Assembly (NCBI GenBank): GCA_005772945.1
Contig: SXIE01000255.1
Location: forward strand, 1-10,996
Reading direction: 5' to 3'
Origin: Pseudomonadota bacterium
GTDB taxonomy: Bacteria > Myxococcota > UBA9042 > PHBI01
DNA length: 10,996 nt
Part shown: in pieces, positions 1-6,571 of the stretch
Position numbering within the stretch: position 1 is the stretch's first letter
Layout: every line of letters begins with the position of its first letter
Translations under genes and position numbers: made by a program
The notes under the pieces: model-generated
What the model saw: the letters and a program-made list of their open reading frames with translations, nothing else
What the model was told of the DNA's origin: nothing
Database searches by the model: none

Positions 1-1
1 C

Positions 2-421
2 ATGGTCCACGGCGACGTCTGGTGGACCGCCGACTGGCCGCCCGGCGACCCGCACACCGCGCGCTATTTCCGCTACCTCGTGCCACCCGCGGCCGCCGAC
101 GGGACGCTCGATCCGCTCGCGCTGCCGCCGATCGCCGACACGATGGCGAGCGCCGTCCATCAGGTCCTCGGGCGCACGAACCCACCGCTCATCTTCCCGA
201 GCCTCGATCTCACCGTTCACTTCGTGAACCCGATCGCGACCCCGGCCGACGCATTCTTTCTTGTCGATGCAAATGCCCACGCGCTCTGGCCCGGCGTGGC
301 CTCGGCCAGCGCGACCGTGTGGGACGACGCCGGGCGCCTGCTGTGCTTTGCGACGCAGACGATGAGCGTGCGCGAGGCCCGCGCGCCGCGCCCCAACCCC
401 ACGGCACCGCCGACCCAATGA
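2..421 (+). CDS. TesB-like acyl-CoA thioesterase, C-terminal part (5' end outside window)
   Basis: This is the last 139 residues of a protein that starts upstream of the window, so the first in-window ATG is not taken as the start. The fragment looks like the C-terminal hotdog repeat of a double-hotdog acyl-CoA thioesterase, which hydrolyses acyl-CoA to free fatty acid and CoA in the cytoplasm. Visible features are HGDVWW near the start, the SLDLTVHF strand (fragment residues 67-74) and the closing strand ASATVWDDAGRLLCFATQ (100-119). In TesB-type enzymes an Asp, a Ser/Thr and a Gln form the active site. D69 and Q119 sit where the Asp and Gln would be expected, but this is placement by eye. 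The last ~15 residues are Pro/Ala-rich. The stop codon TGA shares ATGA with the start of the next gene, so the two are probably translationally coupled. Substrate is unknown; a related PKS/NRPS-type hotdog thioesterase is possible. Confidence 0.72.
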   Translation: MVHGDVWWTADWPPGDPHTARYFRYLVPPAAADGTLDPLALPPIADTMASAVHQVLGRTNPPLIFPSLDLTVHFVNPIATPADAFFLVDANAHALWPGVASASATVWDDAGRLLCFATQTMSVREARAPRPNPTAPPTQ

Positions 422-2058
422 CGCGCGGGCTCCTCGTCGCATGGTGTCTCGCAGCCTGCGGCCCCGCGGCGACGACCGCGAACGAACCGACCGACAGCGC
501 CGCGACCGCATTCCAAGCGTACGCGAAGCCCGATGTACCATCGAGCTCGAACTCGAACTCGAACTCGGACTCGGACTCGAACTCGAACTCGGACTCGAAC
601 TCGAACTCGAACTCGAACTCGAACGCGACCTCGAACGCGACCTCGAACTCGGACTCGACCCCCACCCCGCTCGCACCCGCCCCAACCGACCCGCGCGACC
701 TGCGTTGGCTCCTCATCGCAGGCGGTCCGGACCCCGCGTCCAACCAGATCCAGATCGCCCACGACACCGAGCGCGCCCTCGCGCACCTCGGCCCCGGCGG
801 CCAGCTCCTCTTCGCCGGCGGCCCCGATTCGCCGAGCGTCCTCGCCAACCCGCCCGACCACGCCCCCGCGCGCGGCGACCCCCTTATCAGGCGCCTCGCC
901 GATCTCTTCGCCCCGCGCGCCGGACGCAACGCCACCTACCGCGCGGCGCCCTTCGCCCCGCACGCCGCGACCGACGCCACGGGCGTCGCGACCGCACTCG
1001 AAGCGGCCCTCACGGCCACGACCCCGAGCCCGCTCACGGTGCTCCTCATCGGCCACGGCGACCGCGCCGACGGTCCCGACGACGCGGCCTTCGCGACCTG
1101 GGGCGGCGGTTGGCTGACCCCCGCCGACCTCGCGCCGCTCCTCGAACGCGCCACGCGCCCCGTGCGCGTCATCGTTGCGACCTGCTATGCAGGCGGCTGG
1201 GCGCCCGTCATCTTCAAGCACGACGGCGCCTGCGGCATCTTCGCGACGACCTGGGATCGGGTCGCGAGCGGCTGCGATCCCAACCCCGATCGCGGCGACC
1301 AGGAGGGCTACCTCGTGCGCCTGTTCGCCGCGCTCGCGTTCGATGGAAACGCCGCCGATCGCGCCGCGCTCGATCGCGACGGCGACGGTCAGATCGGACT
1401 CCTCGACGCCCACATCGCTGCGGCCGCCACCTCGCGCGGCCTCGAAGTCCCGGTCGCGAGCTCGTCCGAGTACCTCCTCGCAAGCGCTCCCCAAGCGGGT
1501 CCGGAGGCCCGCGCCCCGCCCGGCCCGCTGCCCGAGGAGACCTGGCTTGCCGAGCAGCTCACGGCCCGCCTCGTCGATCCAGTCGATCCAAACGAGGGCG
1601 ACCCCACGCCGCTCACCGCGGCCCGCGTCGACCGCAAGCTCGCCGCGCTGTCCGCCGCCGCAACCCCCCACGAGACCGCGGTCACCGACGCAATCGAGCA
1701 CGAGGCCGACACCCTCGCGGCCGCCCGCGGCGAGGCCCTCGCGCGTTGGCCCGCCCTCGACGATCCGTGGCACCCGGACTGGGTACCGACCGTCGCCACG
1801 CACAAGGACGCCATCGTGGGATGGCTCCGCACGAGCCCGAGCTACGCCGCCTGGGTCGATGCCACCGAGGCGCTCGACCGCGCCAATCAAGCCGCCGACA
1901 CCCTCGACGCCGAGCGCACGCTGTGGCTTCGCCTCGCCCGCGCCCACCACACCCTCCTGGCGGCGCGCCGCCTCGCCGCCCTGCCCGCCGCGCGCCGCAC
2001 GCCGATCTGGGCCCGCTTCATGGCCCTTCGCACCTGCGAACGGAGACCCTTGCCATGA
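418..2058 (+). CDS. Caspase-like (clan CD, C13/C14-type) lipoprotein with Ser/Asn repeat linker and EF-hand loop
   Basis: A 546-aa predicted lipoprotein. The start at 418 is chosen because it overlaps the previous stop (ATGA) and gives a short signal peptide ending in the lipobox LAAC, with the lipidated Cys at residue 14. Residues 42-81 are a low-complexity Ser-Asn/Asp linker encoded by a hexanucleotide repeat. The next domain has the signature of a caspase-fold peptidase: a strand ending in LLIGHGD (catalytic His 213) and, about 40 residues on, VIVATCYAGGW (catalytic Cys 256). Residues 319-330 (DRDGDGQIGLLD) match the 12-residue calcium-binding EF-hand loop at every ligand position; EF-hand-like loops occur in some bacterial caspase-like proteins. 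The C-terminal ~190 residues (355-546) are Ala-rich, probably helical and of unknown role. The His/Cys pair suggests an active Cys peptidase at the outer or inner membrane; the substrate is unknown. It sits in a four-gene coupled operon with a thioesterase, an RNA methylase and a second lipoprotein. Confidence 0.8.
   Translation: MTRGLLVAWCLAACGPAATTANEPTDSAATAFQAYAKPDVPSSSNSNSNSDSDSNSNSDSNSNSNSNSNATSNATSNSDSTPTPLAPAPTDPRDLRWLLIAGGPDPASNQIQIAHDTERALAHLGPGGQLLFAGGPDSPSVLANPPDHAPARGDPLIRRLADLFAPRAGRNATYRAAPFAPHAATDATGVATALEAALTATTPSPLTVLLIGHGDRADGPDDAAFATWGGGWLTPADLAPLLERATRPVRVIVATCYAGGWAPVIFKHDGACGIFATTWDRVASGCDPNPDRGDQEGYLVRLFAALAFDGNAADRAALDRDGDGQIGLLDAHIAAAATSRGLEVPVASSSEYLLASAPQAGPEARAPPGPLPEETWLAEQLTARLVDPVDPNEGDPTPLTAARVDRKLAALSAAATPHETAVTDAIEHEADTLAAARGEALARWPALDDPWHPDWVPTVATHKDAIVGWLRTSPSYAAWVDATEALDRANQAADTLDAERTLWLRLARAHHTLLAARRLAALPAARRTPIWARFMALRTCERRPLP
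541..660 (+). repeat. Hexanucleotide microsatellite TCGAAC/TCGGAC, 20 units
   Basis: Twenty consecutive 6-bp units lie inside the caspase-like gene. Twelve are exactly TCGAAC, four are TCGGAC, and the rest are TCGAGC, GCGACC (twice) and TCGACC. In the gene's frame they encode Ser-Asn with some Ser-Asp, Ser-Ser, Ala-Thr and Ser-Thr. Because the unit is six bases, gain or loss of copies changes linker length without shifting the frame. The longest uninterrupted exact run is five units. Ser is always TCG, which points to expansion by slippage and not to selection on amino acids alone. Confidence 0.95.
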
Positions 2059-3695
2059 CCGATCCCGACCCCATGCCCGATCCCGCGACCGACCCCACGC
2101 CCGGTCCCGACCCCATCGCACCGGCCCCCGCGCCCGCGAGCCCGCCCCAACGCCTCCCACGCAAAGGCGACGTGCTCGTCCTCTGCCCCGACGCACTCGA
2201 TGACGACGGCGCCGCGGTCACCCAACTCGTCGTCCCCATCGGCCCCGAGCTCCATCGCCTGAAGGTCGTCACCCCCGGTGCCTTCCCGGGCGACACAGTC
2301 GAAGTCCGCGTCTCCGGCCGTTTCCGCGGCACCCTCGATGCCCGCGTCACGGCCCTCCTCGCGCCCTCGCCCGATCGCATCCGCCCCGTCTGCCATCACG
2401 CCGACGCCACGCACCATCGCCCCTGCGGCGGCTGCCCGCTGCAAGCGCTCGCCTACCCCGCCCAGCTCGTCCACAAGGTCGCCCGCATCCGCCGCCATCT
2501 CGAAAACCACGGCCTCCACCTCGACGTCCTCCCGCCCATCCCCGCCGTCCTCACCTTTCATCATCGCCACAAGATGGAGCTCAGCTTCGCCAACGAATTC
2601 GCGGGCAGCCCGGCAGGGGCCCTCGAGGGCCCGACCGGGCCTTCGCGAAAGCGCCTCGTCCTCGGGCTTCATCCGAGCGGCTATCGCTGGGAGGCGCTCG
2701 ACCTCACCGAGTGCCCGGTCCTCTCGGCCCCGACGTCGGCCTTCATCCCCGTCGCCGCCGCGATCGCGCGCGACCTCGGCCTCGCCGCCCACGACGTGCG
2801 CACGAACTCCGGCTGGCTCGAGACCCTCACGTTCCGCGATGCCAAGCGCACCAGCGATCGCCTGATCGAGCTCACGACCAACAACGCCGAATGCGTCGAG
2901 ACCGCGGCCGGCCCCCTGCCCGCCGCCGTGGTCGCACGCACGCTCGGCGAACGCCTCCTCGCCGCACACCCGAGCCCCGCCGACGCCGGCTTTGTCTGGA
3001 CCCGACGCGACGCCGCCCGCGGCCGCCCGACCACGCTCGTCACCGCCCTCACGCTCGGCCGCGCGACCCTCCGCGAGCTCCTGCATCTCCCCGGCGGCAA
3101 GTCCCTCGAGTTCCTCGTCCACCCGCGCGCCTTCTTCCAACCGCATCCGCTGCAGGCCGAGCGCCTCGTCGCCGAGGTGATCCAGCGCGTCATGCCACCC
3201 GCCCCTGGCGCCCCTGGCACCGCCCCGCGCCGCCCGATCCGCGTCGCCGATCTCTACGCCGGCACCGGCCTCCTCGGCCTCGCCGTCGCCCCGTTCGTCG
3301 ACGCCGTCGTCGGCGTCGAGCTCGTCCCCGAAGCCGTCGCCGCCGCCCGCGCCACGGCCCACGCGAACGATCTTACGCACACCAACTATCTGGCCGGCGA
3401 CGTCGGCACCGTCCTCGCCGACCCCGCGCACGCCGCGCTCTTCGCCGACTTGCACGCCGTCATCCTCGACCCCCCGCGCGCCGGCCTCGCCCAAGGCGCC
3501 TTCGACGCCGTCCACCGCCTCGCCCCGCGCAAGGTCGTCTACGTCTCGTGCCACCCCGCCTCGCTCGCGCACGACCTCGCCGCCTTCGCCAAGGTCGGCT
3601 ACCGCCCGAGCGGTTCGCTGCAGCCCGTCGACATGTTCCCCCACACCCCCCACATCGAGTGCGTCGTCGCGCTCGACCGCATGGAGGCCCCGTGA
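2055..3695 (+). CDS. rlmD: 23S rRNA (uracil-C5)-methyltransferase, RlmD/TrmA family
   Basis: A 546-aa SAM-dependent methyltransferase that would methylate C5 of a specific uridine in 23S rRNA (or tRNA, if TrmA-like). The start at 2055 overlaps the upstream stop (ATGA) and has GGAGA eight bases before it. After a Pro/Asp-rich extension (residues 1-35) comes a TRAM-like OB domain (about 36-105). A Fe-S cluster motif follows: C113, C124-G-G-C127 and a fourth Cys, C220, in LTECPVL. The catalytic domain shows FFQPHPLQ, SAM motif I DLYAGTG (399-405), ILDPPRAGL, the nucleophile C499 in YVSCHPASLAHDL and the family-typical MFPHTPHIECV end. It is longer than the usual ~430-450 aa because of the N-terminal extension and a few Ala/Pro inserts. 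The first two cluster cysteines are ten residues apart, against five in E. coli RlmD. Which uridine it modifies cannot be told from sequence alone (RlmD, RlmC and RlmCD are similar), so the symbol is tentative. Confidence 0.88.
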   Translation: MTDPDPMPDPATDPTPGPDPIAPAPAPASPPQRLPRKGDVLVLCPDALDDDGAAVTQLVVPIGPELHRLKVVTPGAFPGDTVEVRVSGRFRGTLDARVTALLAPSPDRIRPVCHHADATHHRPCGGCPLQALAYPAQLVHKVARIRRHLENHGLHLDVLPPIPAVLTFHHRHKMELSFANEFAGSPAGALEGPTGPSRKRLVLGLHPSGYRWEALDLTECPVLSAPTSAFIPVAAAIARDLGLAAHDVRTNSGWLETLTFRDAKRTSDRLIELTTNNAECVETAAGPLPAAVVARTLGERLLAAHPSPADAGFVWTRRDAARGRPTTLVTALTLGRATLRELLHLPGGKSLEFLVHPRAFFQPHPLQAERLVAEVIQRVMPPAPGAPGTAPRRPIRVADLYAGTGLLGLAVAPFVDAVVGVELVPEAVAAARATAHANDLTHTNYLAGDVGTVLADPAHAALFADLHAVILDPPRAGLAQGAFDAVHRLAPRKVVYVSCHPASLAHDLAAFAKVGYRPSGSLQPVDMFPHTPHIECVVALDRMEAP

Positions 3696-4669
3696 TCCGA
3701 CCCACCCAGGGCGCCCGCCCGTCGCCGCTTCTGGCCCTCGCCCTCGCGGTCACCGCGCTGACCCTTGCAGGTTGCAGCAAGCATGGGCCGTCCCTGCCCG
3801 GCGGCGCGACCGTCGTCGTCGAGCTCGAAGCGCGCGTCAGCGATCCCTCCGCCACCGACCCGACGCCGCTGCGCGACGCCATCCGCAACACCTGGTCCGA
3901 GCGCTTCCGCGCCGCGCGCGATGGCGGCGTCATGGCCGTCTACGACGCCAAGGTCACGGGCGCGGATCCCGGCCAGCTCGTCCTCACCGCCAAGCTCCAC
4001 CTCGCTACCAACACTTGCACCCAGGCGCAAGCATCGGCGCTGGCCGAGCGCGTGCGCGACCTCGCCACCGCGAACGTCTCCTTCGGACTCTATCGCGGCC
4101 TGCCCGAGGCGGCCGAGGCGCTCGCCACGCAGCTGCGCGCGCGCCCCGAGGTCACCGCCGTCACGACCCCGCACGACGCTCCCGGCGCCCTCGAGGTCAC
4201 CCCAGACGGGGTCGGCCCGGAGCTCGCACGTACGCTCGCGCCGCCCACCGCGAGGGTCGTCGTCGAGACCATCCGGGACGACGGGGAAGCGCGCCACCGC
4301 GTCTGGCTCGCCGCCGCGACGCCGGAAATGGACAGCGCCTTCGTGGTCGGCGCCGCGGTCGAGACCACCAGTTACGGCGAGCTCGCGGTCATGGTGCGCC
4401 TGTCCGAGGCGGGCGCGGCCGCCTTCGGCGAGCTGACCGGGCGCCTCCTGAAGCAGCCGCTCCTCATCGTGCTGGGCGACGAGGTCCTCTCGGCCCCGCG
4501 CATCATGGAGCGCTTCGCGACGACCTCGGTCACGATCACAATGGGCCGCGCGGGCCACGACGCAGCAGGCCCCGAAGCCGCCGCGCACACGCTCGCCGCC
4601 AAGATCCGCTACGGCAGCCTGCCGAGCACGCCGACGATCACCAAACTCGCCGCGCACTGCGCACCCTGA
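3692..4669 (+). CDS. Lipoprotein with SecD P1-head-like domain
   Basis: A 325-aa predicted lipoprotein. It starts with GTG at 3692, overlapping the methyltransferase stop (GTGA), with GGAGG four bases upstream. The signal peptide (residues 1-27) ends in the lipobox LAGC, with Cys 28 as the lipid site. The C-terminal part (about 205-310) resembles the periplasmic P1 head of the protein-export factor SecD. It contains AVMVRLSEAGAAAFGELTG, then PLLIVLGDEVLSAPRI (about 255-271, with the SAP triplet at 267-269), then a strand SVTITMG, in the order seen in SecD (LD-x-V-x-SAP, then Q-I-T/S-G). No SecD transmembrane bundle is present, so it cannot be a SecD translocase subunit by itself. An earlier stretch (about 100-200) has a similar alternation and may be a diverged second copy. 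It is probably envelope-located, function unknown. It is the last gene of the coupled operon. Confidence 0.75.
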   Translation: MIRPTQGARPSPLLALALAVTALTLAGCSKHGPSLPGGATVVVELEARVSDPSATDPTPLRDAIRNTWSERFRAARDGGVMAVYDAKVTGADPGQLVLTAKLHLATNTCTQAQASALAERVRDLATANVSFGLYRGLPEAAEALATQLRARPEVTAVTTPHDAPGALEVTPDGVGPELARTLAPPTARVVVETIRDDGEARHRVWLAAATPEMDSAFVVGAAVETTSYGELAVMVRLSEAGAAAFGELTGRLLKQPLLIVLGDEVLSAPRIMERFATTSVTITMGRAGHDAAGPEAAAHTLAAKIRYGSLPSTPTITKLAAHCAP

Positions 4670-4692
4670 ACGACCCCGATCGCCATCACGTC

Positions 4693-4809
4693 GAGTTCGT
4701 CGCGGGCAAGCGCTTGGCGCTCTTCGCGATCGAATTCGTCGCGGGCAAGCGCTTGGCGCTCTTCGCGATCGAATTCGTCGCGGGCAAGCGCTTGGCGCTC
4801 TTCGCGATC
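4693..4809. repeat. Three tandem 39-bp repeats
   Basis: Three head-to-tail copies lie at 4693-4731, 4732-4770 and 4771-4809. Copies 2 and 3 are identical and copy 1 differs by one base (GAG for GAA at its start). Each unit contains the perfect palindrome CAAGCGCTTG. Each junction forms a near-perfect inverted repeat around CGAATTCG, flanked by CGCGA and TCGCG with one unpaired T. The unit length is a multiple of three, so all six frames stay open across it (EFVAGKRLALFAI on +, FDREERQALARDE on -). No coding signal supports either reading. The repeats begin 24 bp after the SecD-head lipoprotein gene and end 67 bp before the small gene. Confidence 0.95.
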
Positions 4810-4818
4810 GAATAACTG

Positions 4819-4834
4819 GCGCTCCGGCGAGCGC
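4819..4834 (+). other. Short hairpin GCGCTC-CGGC-GAGCGC
   Basis: A 6-bp perfect stem with a four-base loop directly follows the 39-bp repeats. No T-run follows it, so it is not a convincing intrinsic terminator. It may be a transcript 3'-end structure for the operon upstream or part of the leader of the small gene. Confidence 0.35.
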
Positions 4835-4863
4835 ATGCGACTGTTCGCTTGATCTCCCGGCCC

Positions 4864-4872
4864 AGGAGGTGA
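4864..4872 (+). promoter_or_regulatory. Strong Shine-Dalgarno AGGAGGTGA for the 68-aa gene
   Basis: A full-length match to the anti-Shine-Dalgarno complement ends four bases before the ATG at 4877; its GGAGG core is seven bases away. It is the strongest ribosome site in the window and decides the start at 4877 over the in-frame ATG at 4886. Confidence 0.8.
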
Positions 4873-4884
4873 ACACATGTTCAC
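4869..4884. promoter_or_regulatory. Inverted repeat covering ribosome site and start codon
   Basis: GTGAACA and TGTTCAC form a 7-bp perfect inverted repeat with a 2-base centre. It overlaps the end of the Shine-Dalgarno and includes the ATG at 4877-4879. As RNA it could fold as a 6-bp stem with an ACAU loop, partly burying the start codon. As DNA it looks like a dyad operator. Which of these applies, if either, is not decidable here. Confidence 0.5.
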
Positions 4885-5083
4885 TATGACGTCGCTCGAT
4901 CGCCTTCAGTCCCTAGGTCCTGCGGAAGTGGCAGCCATCCGCGATCGCCTCGCGGTGCAGCGTCCCCTCCATTGGAGCGAAGCGCTCCGCCTGGTCGAAG
5001 CTCTCGAGGCGGCGTGGGCCGAGCTGCAGGCGAAACCTGCACGCGCGACACGTGCACGGGAAACCGTCGGCCGTCCGAAGTAG
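4877..5083 (+). CDS. Small helical hypothetical protein, 68 aa
   Basis: I do not recognise this protein. It is supported as a gene by the consensus Shine-Dalgarno at 4864-4872, a sensible length, and a clear intrinsic terminator downstream at 5136-5162. The sequence has no Cys, signal peptide or membrane segment. It reads as two or three amphipathic helices (LGPAEVAAIRDRLAV, residues 13-27, and HWSEALRLVEALEAAWAELQ, residues 32-51), then a basic tail rich in Arg and Lys (residues 53-68) that could contact nucleic acid; that role is inference. It stands alone as a transcription unit between the operon to its left and the convergent lipoprotein gene to its right. It is flanked by members of one repeat family: three copies upstream and one partial copy just after its stop. 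Confidence 0.65.
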   Translation: MFTMTSLDRLQSLGPAEVAAIRDRLAVQRPLHWSEALRLVEALEAAWAELQAKPARATRARETVGRPK

Positions 5084-5088
5084 TTTGG

Positions 5089-5103
5089 CGCGGGCAAGCG
5101 CTT
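5089..5103. repeat. Fourth, partial copy of the 39-bp repeat core
   Basis: Fifteen bases (CGCGGGCAAGCGCTT) are identical to the core of the tandem repeats at 4693-4809. The next bases continue with similar but changed sequence (TGCGC for GGCGC). It lies five bases after the stop of the 68-aa gene, so that gene is bracketed by this repeat family. Confidence 0.7.
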
Positions 5104-5135
5104 TGCGCGCCACTCAAACTATTCGTGAGAACAAG

Positions 5136-5162
5136 AAAGCCCGCCGAGTGGGCGGGCTTTTT
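5136..5162 (+). terminator. Rho-independent terminator
   Basis: AAAGCCCGCC pairs perfectly with GGCGGGCTTT (10 bp) around a GAGTG loop, and the 3' arm runs into five T's. It would end transcription of the 68-aa gene. On the other strand the stem is followed by a T-rich stretch (CTTGTTCT), so it may also serve the convergent lipoprotein gene that ends at 5204. Confidence 0.85.
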
Positions 5163-5203
5163 CGCGGGATCGGAGCTGCCCGATCCTGTCGCTCAGGCGA
5201 CGC

Positions 5204-6508
5204 TCAGAACGTGCCCGGCGCACCGACGCGCTGGTTCACCTTGATGGTCGCGGTGTAGCCGTCCCAGCTGAACCAGCCGCCGATGAAGTAGCCGCCCTCT
5301 TCCATCGAGCAGTTGTCGGCGTAGGTGCACTCGTTGCCGCTGCAGCCCTGGACGACGCCGTCGACGTTCAGCGCGACGCCGTCGGTCGCATTGACCTGCG
5401 AGGCGTCGTCCCAGAGGAGGATCTGCGCGCCGCACTGGTTGCAGCACCGGTTCGTGGGCGAGCAGGCCATCTTGGTGCAGATCGCGTGGCGCGGGGCGAC
5501 GGCGCCGTTCACGGCGACGTAGTGGCCATTGAAGGCGCCCGGGTTCGCGAGCAGCGCCGCCACGGTCGTCAGCTCGCCGCAGCGACCGCCGATGTCGGCG
5601 ATGAAGTTCGGCGTCACGCAATCGAACTGGGTGTGGTCGCAGAGGGTCACGCTGCTGGCCGGCCGGAAGCCGCCGCAGACGCCACCCTCGGCCGCAAAGG
5701 CCTTGCAGATCCGCGTCTTGCAGCTGTTGTCTTGGCAGCCGCAGAAGCCGTTCGCGCACAGCGCCGTCTCCGAGCAGGCGCCGCCGATCTCGACGCTGCC
5801 GACCGCGGCGCAGAGGTTGTCGTCGCCGCAGCTGAGGCCTTCCTGGCAGGCACGGTCCTCGAGGCACGAGGCGCCGGCGGCACCGCGCGCCTGGCAGATG
5901 TTGTAGTTCACATCGCAGGGGGCGCGGATGCAGCGCGCGCCGTTGTCGCCGCAGAACTGGTCGGCAGCGCAGGCGTCGTTGCTGAGGCACTCGTTCTCAC
6001 GCAGGCAGTTGGCCTTGCACTCGGCGGTGATGTCGAACCCGCCGTCCCACTCGGTCACGGGCGTGTAGACGATGAGGTACGTGCCGGTCGCCTTGGCCGT
6101 GATGTCGAGCTCGAGCGTCTGCTTGCCGCTCTTCTTCTTGGTGGTGCCCTTGTAGACGGCCGCGCCAAAGGTGGGGACGCCGTCGACCATGCCCTTGGAG
6201 GGGCCATAGACGCGGACTTCCGACCTGCGGCTGCCGACGATCTTGACGTGGATCTTCTGCGACGCGCGCAGCTCGGCGGTGCGGCCGAGGTAGTAGTCGG
6301 GGTAGTCGACGTCGTCGTGGATGGTCTTGCCGAGCGTGAGCGGCCCGACGATCCGGGTGTAGGTGTTGCTGACCGTGTCGGCCTTGGCGGCCTGGAGGTC
6401 GAAGTTGGGCTCGACCTGGGGCTTCTCGATGACGGTGGCATCGGTACAGGCGGTGCTGAACAGGCCGGCCACGACGGCGGCCGAAATCGCGAACATGCGG
6501 GCCTTCAT
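5204..6508 (-). CDS. Cys-rich multidomain lipoprotein
   Basis: A 434-aa predicted lipoprotein. The start at 6508 is chosen over an upstream in-frame ATG because AGAGGAAG lies just before it and a signal peptide follows at once (MKARMFAISAAVVAGLFSTAC, Cys 21; the -3 residue is Ser, which is atypical). Residues about 45-163 look like a beta-sandwich of the PPC/bacterial pre-peptidase type, with aromatic strands such as GTYLIVYTP. Residues 164-310 hold 22 cysteines in short spacings (CLEDRACQEGLSC, CANGFCGCQDNSC) like Dickkopf-N/EGF-like disulfide modules. Residues 311-434 form a separate domain with eight more cysteines (MACSPTNRCCNQCG, GCSGNECTYADNC) and alternating strands, possibly OB-like. 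An oxidising, extracytoplasmic location follows from the disulfide-like pattern. No catalytic motif is visible, so a binding or surface role is likely. Its 3' end converges on the 68-aa gene. Confidence 0.78.
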   Translation of the reverse strand: MKARMFAISAAVVAGLFSTACTDATVIEKPQVEPNFDLQAAKADTVSNTYTRIVGPLTLGKTIHDDVDYPDYYLGRTAELRASQKIHVKIVGSRRSEVRVYGPSKGMVDGVPTFGAAVYKGTTKKKSGKQTLELDITAKATGTYLIVYTPVTEWDGGFDITAECKANCLRENECLSNDACAADQFCGDNGARCIRAPCDVNYNICQARGAAGASCLEDRACQEGLSCGDDNLCAAVGSVEIGGACSETALCANGFCGCQDNSCKTRICKAFAAEGGVCGGFRPASSVTLCDHTQFDCVTPNFIADIGGRCGELTTVAALLANPGAFNGHYVAVNGAVAPRHAICTKMACSPTNRCCNQCGAQILLWDDASQVNATDGVALNVDGVVQGCSGNECTYADNCSMEEGGYFIGGWFSWDGYTATIKVNQRVGAPGTF

Positions 6509-6571
6509 AGCTTCCTCTGGCGAACTGGGGGGACGGCCCTGGAGTGGCCGACGCGCCCCGGCGTTAGGCAA

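Noticed and set aside
217..2196. Long minus-strand frame of 659 codons antisense to the caspase-like gene
   Set aside because: Its composition is Arg/Gly-rich with RVRVRV from the hexamer repeat, and it is a typical GC-rich antisense shadow. The plus-strand frame has the lipobox and catalytic motifs.
1887..3653. 588-codon minus-strand frame opposite the methyltransferase
   Set aside because: It has no recognisable domain and is Gly/Glu/Asp/Ala biased as expected opposite a GC-rich gene. The plus strand encodes an unmistakable RlmD-type protein.
4693..4809. CRISPR array
   Set aside because: The 39-bp units are directly adjacent with no unique spacers.
3772..4815. Plus-strand 347-codon frame across the SecD-head gene ending in EFVAGKRLALFAI repeats
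   Set aside because: It is an Arg/His-rich shadow of the gene at 3692-4669. The real frame has a signal peptide, lipobox and SecD-like motif.
4609..4884. Minus-strand open frame of 91 codons with three FDREERQALARDE repeats
   Set aside because: It looks like a charged repeat protein, but the openness follows from a 39-bp unit divisible by three. It has no good ribosome site, overlaps the strong start of the 68-aa gene and runs antisense into the SecD-head gene.
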